From contig NC_091047.1 of NCBI RefSeq assembly GCF_963966145.1, positions 22,196,001 to 22,260,000 of the forward strand: 64,000 nucleotides of DNA, given 5' to 3'. Positions 58,042-64,000 of the stretch are shown here, in pieces. Made by a program: the position numbers and the translations under genes. The stretch's first letter is position 1. Every line of letters starts with the position of its first letter. Source of the stretch: Tenebrio molitor (taxonomy: Eukaryota; Arthropoda; Insecta; Coleoptera; Tenebrionidae). The notes under the pieces were generated by a model. It did no database searches. It saw nothing but the letters and a program-made list of their open reading frames with translations, and was not told the origin of the DNA.

Positions 58042-58542
58042 AAAATTTTTTCGTGAACCCAAACTTTTTTTTTGGTGACAAATTTCGAAATTAAAGCCAA
58101 ATCAAAACCAATTTCATCTTTTTCCATAAAGATGAGACCTTATAAATACCTTCATTCTTTTTTTGTCCTCAGGGTAGGCCATTTTTAAATTTTTCAACAC
58201 TTTCTATTCACTTTTCCACAAAGAGTGTCAGAAGACGTCAGCTCCATTCACATTCAATTTCACGTAAAAATCACGGTTGCTACGGAAACCTAGTCACCTT
58301 TGAAAAATATGACATGCGAATTATAATAAAAAATGTCGGTTTTTGAAAAAGTGAATTTGTAATTGTGCAGTTACGGAGCTATAAAATATAGAAAACCCTG
58401 CTGCACTACCTGCTGCAGTGTTGGTAAGTGCAAACAATGCATGTTCGAGGTTGTTTATACACCAAAATTTAATCAAAACGTCAAAATCGCAAAAATCGTT
58501 GATTAATGAAAAATAGTGTATTAATGAGGTCCATTAATCTAT
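58042..58542. other. Gene-free AT-rich stretch
   Basis: Nothing recognised. Confidence 0.4.
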
Positions 58543-58726
58543 ATAAAGGGTGTTTTTTTAAATTTGGCGTCGAAGTAGGCGTTGGAGAGTCGATTGAGAA
58601 CGCACCACTCGTGTAAAAGCGTAAGATTTAAACAGCTGATCCGTGATCCGTAACCTGTATAGTGCGTTCACAATCGACAATTCAACGCCTACTTCGACGC
58701 CAAATTTAAAAAAACACTCCTTATAT
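58543..58726. mobile_element. Foldback element family D, copy 2
   Basis: AAATTTGGCGTCGAAGTAGG then CGTTG on the left is inverted on the right as CAACGCCTACTTCGACGCCA then AATTT. The tips are AAGGGTGTTTTTTT and AAAAAAACACTCCTT. The centre from CCACTCGTGTAAAAGCG to CCTGTATAGTGCG matches the copy at 30793-30957. Confidence 0.85.
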
Positions 58727-59020
58727 AAAACAAAGTCGGGTTAGTTACGCTATTTATAACTCGAGAACACCTGGAGAGATTTTTATGATCATTATATTGT
58801 TGGATTTGTCTTCGCCCCGATTAGCAGAATAACTATTAAAACATCGAATAACTAACGAAAAAAAAATTATGAAGAAAATTCATTTTGAAAGGTTATGTCA
58901 TCTGTCACAATCTGTCATTGTGCGCACATCGACAATTTGAACTTAATTGAGATTTAACGTCAGCTGAGTTTTAACACCAATTGTGATCAATGGTGATCAA
59001 CAACACCTACTTTTGCATTG
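58727..59020. other. Gene-free AT-rich spacer
   Basis: Nothing recognised. Confidence 0.4.
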
Positions 59021-59555
59021 TACAGGGTGCGACAACATAACTTCCTTTTTTGAAATGCGCGCTATTCAGACTGTAGGGGTCGTAATGGGACGAGAGTGGT
59101 CTCATTCGGAAGCCATGGTTTTCAAGATTTGTTCCCTACCCTGCCATCATGCGTTGGAAGAGTGGTAAGCCTGCGTTTGCCGTCGAGGTCTACTTTTCAA
59201 ACTGATTTTTTGTGATCGCAACCCTTCCGTAATTGCTTCAATGTTGGGTCGTGTCCCGAACCAGAAATCAATTGTTACATGGGTCACTACGTTCAGACCA
59301 TGATTTCAGACAAACCGGGAGTGCGACAAGACGAAGAACTGTAGTCTCACCTCAATAAGGGGCAATTTGTAGTAGAGAGCCCGCTCGCCGGATTTGTCCC
59401 CTTGCAATTTTGTTTGTTTTTTTTTTAATCTCGCGTTTATATCAACCATCAAAGGACCCTACAAGGCCAACATCCGTACAGGAACATACCCGCTGCTATG
59501 TCATGGCTAACGCTCGAAATGGGCTTATTCACTTATTCAGTGTATCGCACCTGTA
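59021..59555 (+). mobile_element. Tc1/mariner-type element, internally deleted
   Basis: Left tip TACAGGGTGCGACAACATAA, right tip (inverted) TACAGGTGCGATACACTGAA. It is 535 bp long with TA edges. It contains a transposase start at 59149 and an untranslated leader typical of such elements. The catalytic part is deleted. Confidence 0.75.
59149..59357 (+). pseudogene. Degraded transposase N-terminus (DUF4817-like)
   Basis: The frame reads MRWKSGKPAFAVEVYFSN, a stop, VIATLP, a stop, NQLLHGSLRSDHDFRQTGSA, then TRRRTVVSPQ before a stop at 59355-59357. Known: insect Tc1/mariner-superfamily transposases of this group read MRW-EE-AFAVEAYF-NG, then VIATQRAFR, then TGSVTKR. Inference: a dead N-terminal fragment. 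Its subfamily differs from the fragment at 48985. Confidence 0.65.
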
Positions 59556-59923
59556 TCTACCTAACTAATTATGCATTTAAGTACGTCAACTGTCTGTAAT
59601 TATTTAAATGCTACCCCAAGTAATGCTACGTCGCGGGGGAAGTTGTTTTAGGGTTGAACATTTATTGCTGTGCGGCATATCTAACCTCGAAACTATCAAA
59701 CAAAAACAAATGAACAGTGCGTCCAAACCATGAAACCAACAAAGCAGTGAAACAAAATCTTCATCTACAAAATGTTTCCAACAAACACGCATATGCTTAG
59801 TAATTCTCTTTCCAATTTTTAATTTAATTTTCCATATTTTCTTCCCGTCAGATGTTGACTGCATCCCAACCAAACTCATTAAAATAGTCCGTTTATGGTG
59901 ATTGTTAATTCCGGATTATTTTT
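59556..59923. other. Gene-free spacer
   Basis: A minus 91-codon frame (59604-59879) is open. I recognise no domain in it. Confidence 0.3.
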
Positions 59924-60087
59924 ATACAGTGAATTTTTTTATCAATGAACCATAGAGATTTACAAGTATAAACTTTATTTCGTGTCAATGGTGTTTCTAT
60001 TGCTAATTTCAAAATTATTTTTCCGACATGAAATAAAGTTTACACCATGTCAATCCCTATGGTTCATTGATAAAAAATTCACTGCAT
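59924..60087. mobile_element. Foldback MITE with CAGTGAATTTTTT tips
   Basis: CAGTGAATTTTTTTATCAAT and GAACCATAGAGATT on the left pair with AATCCCTATGGTTCATTGAT and AAAAAATTCACTGCA on the right. Inner arms AAACTTTATTTCGTGTC and GACATGAAATAAAGTTT also pair. It is 164 bp long. Confidence 0.85.
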
Positions 60088-60464
60088 AGTTAGTTACAAC
60101 TCGGGACACAGCAATTTGCTCTACTACTCATTATACTCTGACTTCTTGCAAATGAATTTACCGAAAAAACTTAATTTTTCAGAACTCAATGAATTGTCGT
60201 AAATTCATGGGAGTTTTCCTTTTGATTATTCATTTTATCTTAATAAAAAAACTTCATTCAATTCAGCTAATAAGTTAACACAACATTTATTGATTCTGAG
60301 GCGGTACGAAGTTCGCCGGGTCAGCTAATACACTATAATTTAGACAAAAGAATTCATTAATGTTGAAATTAACAAGCGGTCAACGGAAAAAAATATTTTT
60401 TTTACTCCTAGCAGTATGTACCCACAGTATACTATTTTAACAATGTATATTACTGGTTGCCTAT

Positions 60465-60600
60465 ATACAGGTATCCCTAAAAACCGGGCCCATAACTCCT
60501 CTATTTATCGATGGATTTTAATTATTAATAGTTTATATACCAAATTAAATGGTTGTGAATAGGCTACATAAGGACCTAATAAATTCGCGGATAGCCCTGA
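60465..60600. repeat. Solo end of a TACAGG-type element
   Basis: TATACAGGTATCCCTAAAAA followed by CCGGGCCCATAACTCCTC has the form of a MITE tip. I see no inverted partner before the next element at 60739. Confidence 0.35.
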
Positions 60601-60738
60601 GCACTCTCAAAATATTTTTTTTCAAATAGGAACACTTAGGTACTTTTTTCTAGTAATTCTGATAGAGATTTTTATTCTAAAAACAACAATGCTCGCGACT
60701 GTACCTTCGGGACCTAGGTTGTTTTTTTTTAAATATTG

Positions 60739-61218
60739 TAGTGTTGCAAAATGTCCGGTCATTTATTTTTTGTGACATGACCGTCCAATGTGACCGAGAA
60801 ATGACCAGTCACTTATTGGTAATTTATAGAATAACTTTAGAGTGACGTTATTTTATTGATCTCATCAAGACCTTTAATTCGATATATGAATTATATGATT
60901 TGCTAGGGTTAAGACATTCGAAAACCCATATTAATAAATACACAACAGAAAAATAAAAAATATCCAAACTGTGATACGAATATGAGAATTATGAATAATT
61001 TCATGACTTTTTTTAATTATAAATGTATTTTATAAATAGAACTAAACAGTAAAACACAATTAACCAACCTGTAAGACGAAAAACAAAAAAATATAATGTC
61101 ATATTGCCCATTGGGCCCACATGCATAAATGTCCGGACATTTATCAATATATGACATGTCCGATAAATGATCATGACCAGTCATTTATTGGACGGACATT
61201 TAAATGACCGACAACACT
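60739..61218. mobile_element. Element with AGTGTTG tips and subterminal repeats
   Basis: The ends AGTGTTGCAAAATGTCCGGT and ACCGACAACACT are inverted over the tip. Near both ends ATGTCCGGTCATTTA-like words recur in both orientations (CCGGTCATTTATTTTTTGTG; GACCAGTCACTTATTGG; CCAGTCATTTATTGGACGGA; GTCCGGACATTTA). Subterminal word clusters of this sort are typical of hAT-type elements. No clear 8-bp duplication is seen, so the class is tentative. About 480 bp, non-coding. Confidence 0.65.
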
Positions 61219-61777
61219 TGTTCAAAGTAACGTGCGATCAAAAAAATGTTTCTTTCCGTCAGCGTATCGCGTAGCTTCACCAGCTGTCAAATATTTCATG
61301 AAACAAAAATTGTAGGGGGAAGACTGAATGTGAAGAAAACTTTTTAATTTGTCATTTAAACAAGGTATGATCAAACCGTAGAGGATCAAACTGAAGTTAT
61401 GCATTCCAATGATGTGTCAAACTCAAACCACGTTCTAAGTACTTGGCGACAAATTTATTTGAACAGTCGTTATTCAGTACCTGTTATTGTTTAAATTTCT
61501 TACTATCTATTTTTCACCTAAGACATAAAGGTTTTAAAGAGCTGTTTGTTTAAAAATTATTGTTTAAAACCTAAATTTTCTTGAAAAATAATAATCGTTC
61601 AAATACTTTCACCAAAAGCAACAAAACTTCTGTTAGACTTTCTTACATATATTTATCAAAACACAATCAAATACAAAAAATACAACGGTATCGGAACAAA
61701 TTGTGTGCTAACGACATACACACTACAACACAACCACAATAAATTAAATCCCAAACAATTTCCTAAAACGTTTCGGA
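61219..61777. other. 3' flank of GSTCD
   Basis: AT-rich. On the minus strand AATAAA (plus TTTATT at 61453-61458) could serve as a polyadenylation signal for the GSTCD transcript. No other feature. Confidence 0.35.
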
Positions 61778-63466
61778 CTAACCGCTACAAATTCCAACCA
61801 ACAAATTATTTTTATTCGTGCACGAAACCGGCTGCAACTTCCCTAGATGCACCTCGTATCCGCAACTCTCGGCGTACAACCTCCTGTCAGTATCGATAGC
61901 GTCCATACAAATGAACCCTTGGGTGGTCTTGCGATTGTTGGGATCATGGGTTTGATCTGCCGCATGCGCTAGCGTCAAATAGTCCTTGTGGTCCATGTTC
62001 AAACTCCGATACTCCGCACTTCTGGGGTACGTCAAGTGGTAACAATCGTGAATGCCGCCGTAACAGCACGGACAACAGACGAAGTGAGCTTTATTCTTGA
62101 TGCAATTCTGTATCACAAGGTCGGTGGCGACACCGCAAGCGTGCAGAGACACGCCGATGTCGAAGCCGCCCACGAAGTAGTCCAGATTTGATTGCAAAAT
62201 GATCACGTTATCCAACTGCATCTTGACTATCCTCTCTTTAGCTCTCACCAGAGATAGTTCCTTGTTCTCGACTAGAATGACAGTAGAGTTGGGCAACAGG
62301 TGAGCTAGAAGTATGCCCAAATGACCGCTCCCGCTGCAGAAGTCCACGATTCGGCATTCTTTCGCACCGACCAACTTTATTACAGCTTTGGCAAGGTTTG
62401 CTAGCTGGTCGCACTTCCGGTAAGCTCTGTTTTCCGGCAAAGCTCCGCTCATCGGGTTCGCCTCCGAAGGAATTTTGGACCAATCAAAAGGAACTTCGTC
62501 ACCGAACGGATAAAGCGAATTGACGATCTCAATGTGATTGTTGTTGATGATTCTCAACGAATTTGTGATGTCCTTCTGTTTGGTGTAAATTCGCCTCTCG
62601 GGTTTGTACCTCGAAGGATCTGCCGTATAAAGACTTTGTCTCAATATTTCAGGCTCAACAATCTCGTTTACGTCATTTGGTAACACGTCCAGAGAAAATT
62701 TAACTTTGCTGACGTTCTTTTCTTTCATGGTGTTGAACCAAGCCATAGTGAGAGGTAACTTCTCTAGTAGTTTCTCCTCAGGATACAAGTCCAAAAAAAT
62801 CTGCATGCAGGAAAACAAAATGACGTCGGAGAGAGTCATGAACGGTCCCTCCCCGAAGGTGTGGTGGAGGTCGAGCTTTTCTATGGGAACGCAGCTCTGG
62901 ATGGCCTTGTCGTTGCTCTGTTCCCGCGCGACTTTGTACACGTTGTGTATCCGCACCGGTTGGCCCATGTGGTACTCAAACCTGATCAGGTCTTGTGGCA
63001 AGTTGAGGACGTCGCCGTCGAGACAGCGCGACGGGTCTGTCAGGACGCTTTTCACGGTGGACACCATATCCACTTCGCAGAACTTGGTCCACACCGAGCT
63101 TTCGCTGCACGCCATGAGACACGCGTCCCGAAAGCCGAGCAGTTTCTTCACCTTCTTGTGCTCGCTGCGCTTTATGATCTGTCTGGCGACCGAGCACAAA
63201 CCCGCTGTTACGTAGTTGTCCTGCACGATGACCGGCCAGGCGCAGTAATTCGCAACCTCTGGACAATTCTGGATTATTTCGAACGAGACGCGGCTCATGT
63301 CCATATTGACGCGCCCCCCTTTGCCCTCATCATCTGTCAATTTAATTTTTAGTTTAATGTTGTCGTGACCCGCGATTCTGTAAATGTTGACTATGATTAG
63401 TGACTCGACGTCGACCAAAAACTGGACTTTATCGAGTTGGTATGCTGTGATATAAATATTATCCAT
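61778..63466 (-). CDS. GSTCD: GSTCD homologue (GST C-terminal domain plus methyltransferase-like domain)
   Basis: An uninterrupted 562-residue frame, ATG at 63466-63464, TAG at 61780-61778. Length fits the family (animal GSTCD proteins are roughly 550-650 residues). Residues about 120-250 form the alpha-helical GST-C-like part. Residues about 345-480 form the methyltransferase-like part: VDFCSGSGHLGILLA at 374-388 is the glycine-rich S-adenosylmethionine loop, VILVENKELSLVRAKERI at 396-413 the following strand and helix, SLHACG at 440-445, and CPCCYGG at 465-471, the pattern of the Methyltransf_32 group. Known: the cellular role of GSTCD is poorly defined; it is cytoplasmic and not a proven GST. 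Glutathione chemistry should not be assumed. The first 60 residues show no targeting signal. The ATG context ATTGTAACAATGG is favourable. The JTB stop lies only 9 nt upstream on the same strand, so translation may follow reinitiation or an internal promoter. The whole frame is in one exon. Antisense frames over it are shadows. Confidence 0.93.
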   Translation of the reverse strand: MDNIYITAYQLDKVQFLVDVESLIIVNIYRIAGHDNIKLKIKLTDDEGKGGRVNMDMSRVSFEIIQNCPEVANYCAWPVIVQDNYVTAGLCSVARQIIKRSEHKKVKKLLGFRDACLMACSESSVWTKFCEVDMVSTVKSVLTDPSRCLDGDVLNLPQDLIRFEYHMGQPVRIHNVYKVAREQSNDKAIQSCVPIEKLDLHHTFGEGPFMTLSDVILFSCMQIFLDLYPEEKLLEKLPLTMAWFNTMKEKNVSKVKFSLDVLPNDVNEIVEPEILRQSLYTADPSRYKPERRIYTKQKDITNSLRIINNNHIEIVNSLYPFGDEVPFDWSKIPSEANPMSGALPENRAYRKCDQLANLAKAVIKLVGAKECRIVDFCSGSGHLGILLAHLLPNSTVILVENKELSLVRAKERIVKMQLDNVIILQSNLDYFVGGFDIGVSLHACGVATDLVIQNCIKNKAHFVCCPCCYGGIHDCYHLTYPRSAEYRSLNMDHKDYLTLAHAADQTHDPNNRKTTQGFICMDAIDTDRRLYAESCGYEVHLGKLQPVSCTNKNNLLVGICSG

Positions 63467-63475
63467 TGTTACAAT
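63467..63475 (-). other. 9-nt JTB-GSTCD intercistronic gap
   Basis: ATTGTAACA separates the JTB stop (TAG, 63478-63476) from the GSTCD ATG. There is no room for a promoter or a polyadenylation signal inside it. Confidence 0.9.
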
Positions 63476-63925
63476 CTACACGCTGTTGGCTAACTGTCTT
63501 TGCACTCTCTGGAGCATGCGTTTGTTTAGAACCTTCTTTCTGGCTATTACGCACAAGGTGGAAATTGCTGCTGACAGGAACATGAACCCTTCGAACCTCC
63601 AAAAAGCCCTCTCGTCTATGTAAGCCGTCCGGTCGCAACTTCTCGTAACGGTTTCGCCGCTAGCGCAACGTAAGACCTCCTTGAAGTGAGTGTGAATGCA
63701 CACGCCGATGCTTTGACTGGCAATTTCGAAAGCTACAAAGTGAGGTTAGACTCGCTCTATGTTAAACGGATTCTCGTACCCGAGCACGGTTCGCAGTCTT
63801 TCACGACTTTGTACTCTTCCTTCTCCCAACAAGTGGAGTTCTGTTCGATTGGGAAGTTCCGTTTCCTACCGGGATTTCTCGACTCCGTCCAGTGGGACTC
63901 GATGATTAAAACTAGAACTGTTAAA
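63476..63925 (-). CDS. JTB: JTB (jumping translocation breakpoint protein), last two exons
   Basis: Coding is 63925-63780 joined to 63732-63476 across a 47-bp intron. The visible 133 residues begin LTVLVLIIESHW, the end of a signal peptide. A cysteine-rich extracellular part follows: CWEKEEYKVVKDCEPCSAFE, VCIHTHFKEVLRC, then RSC. After that come ERAFWRFEGF, one membrane helix (about FMFLSAAISTLCVIA) and a short basic tail, LNKRMLQRVQRQLANSV. Known: JTB proteins share CWxxEEY, CxxC, a kxCxPTGFxExVxC-like segment, LFWKFEG directly before the helix, and a KALEKVRKQIESI-like end. Together these identify the gene. JTB is a small type I membrane protein implicated in cytokinesis and mitochondrial or growth functions in mammals. 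The start codon and first exon lie beyond 64000. The acceptor at 63926-63928 (AATTTTAG) is the best choice; AACAG eight bases on is an alternative. Confidence 0.85.
63733..63779 (-). other. 47-bp intron in JTB
   Basis: GTACGAG at the donor and CACTTTGTAG at the acceptor. It splits a GCT codon after its first base, and removing it restores the CEPCSAFE reading that matches JTB. The size is typical of compact insect introns. Confidence 0.85.
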
Positions 63926-64000
63926 CTAAAATTATGTTGTGTTATAAGGTCAGATAGTTTCTAGTCGAATTGGTGGGTTTCTAATACTTACATTCCTAGA

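Noticed and set aside
62861..63266. Alternative minus frame of 96 codons (62976-63266)
   Set aside because: Out-of-frame shadow of GSTCD.
62706..63352. Plus-strand frames of 169 and 163 codons
   Set aside because: They lie antisense to the well-supported GSTCD frame and resemble no protein family.
1..64000. CRISPR arrays, bacterial operons, phage or plasmid features
   Set aside because: No regularly spaced repeats with unique spacers and no ribosome-binding-site-driven gene clusters. The DNA is eukaryotic in character.
1..64000. Using isolated GTAAGT or GTGAGT words as evidence of exons
   Set aside because: In 64 kb on two strands roughly 30 copies of any given hexamer are expected by chance, so only those next to open frames or acceptor tracts were mentioned.

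Overview
The window looks like nuclear DNA of an insect. It is AT-rich, with almost no long open frames outside one end, and it holds a 47-bp spliceosomal intron, many Tc1/mariner-type inverted-repeat elements and a decayed insect-type non-LTR retrotransposon. A beetle, perhaps a tenebrionid, is my best guess from the tiny intron and the element types. That is inference, and I cannot name a species.

Only the right end (about 61.78-63.93 kb, minus strand) carries genes I can name with confidence. They are the 3' exons of JTB (jumping translocation breakpoint protein, a small membrane protein) and a complete, intronless GSTCD homologue (GST C-terminal domain plus a methyltransferase-like domain). 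The JTB stop codon lies 9 nt before the GSTCD ATG on the same strand. This packing suggests a dicistronic transcript or a promoter inside JTB.

The other 61 kb is an intron- or intergenic-type landscape. Near the left edge a short exon at about 0.9-1.05 kb carries the TYLV-L-QF signature of insect gustatory receptor C-termini. A few GC-richer blocks (9.55-9.96, 15.0-15.45, 24.85-25.17, 39.29-39.62 and 44.56-45.44 kb) hold open frames next to plausible splice sites. I list these as candidates only.

Mobile DNA dominates the rest. There are decayed Tc1/mariner transposase pieces at 8.7-9.5, 18.1, 48.99 and 59.15 kb. Foldback or MITE elements, several with TA flanks and TACAGGGTG-like tips, lie at 4.3, 23.5, 32.65, 36.7, 37.3, 38.3, 41.0, 46.5, 48.7, 50.15, 58.5, 59.0, 59.9 and 60.5 kb. 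A subterminal-repeat element lies at 60.74-61.22 kb. A non-LTR retrotransposon remnant (26.2-27.6 kb) is split by a tRNA-derived SINE with a 16-bp target-site duplication. Nested insertions occur at 33.5-34.2, 41.0-41.4 and 46.5-47.4 kb; for the last, the unoccupied version of the target repeat is also in the window at 23.1 kb.

The least explained signal is a set of hairpin elements at 47.5, 54.0 and 57.5 kb that share AATAGTATA tips. Together with other hairpins they carry loops with paired CGAG-type words, and they do not match an element class I can name.
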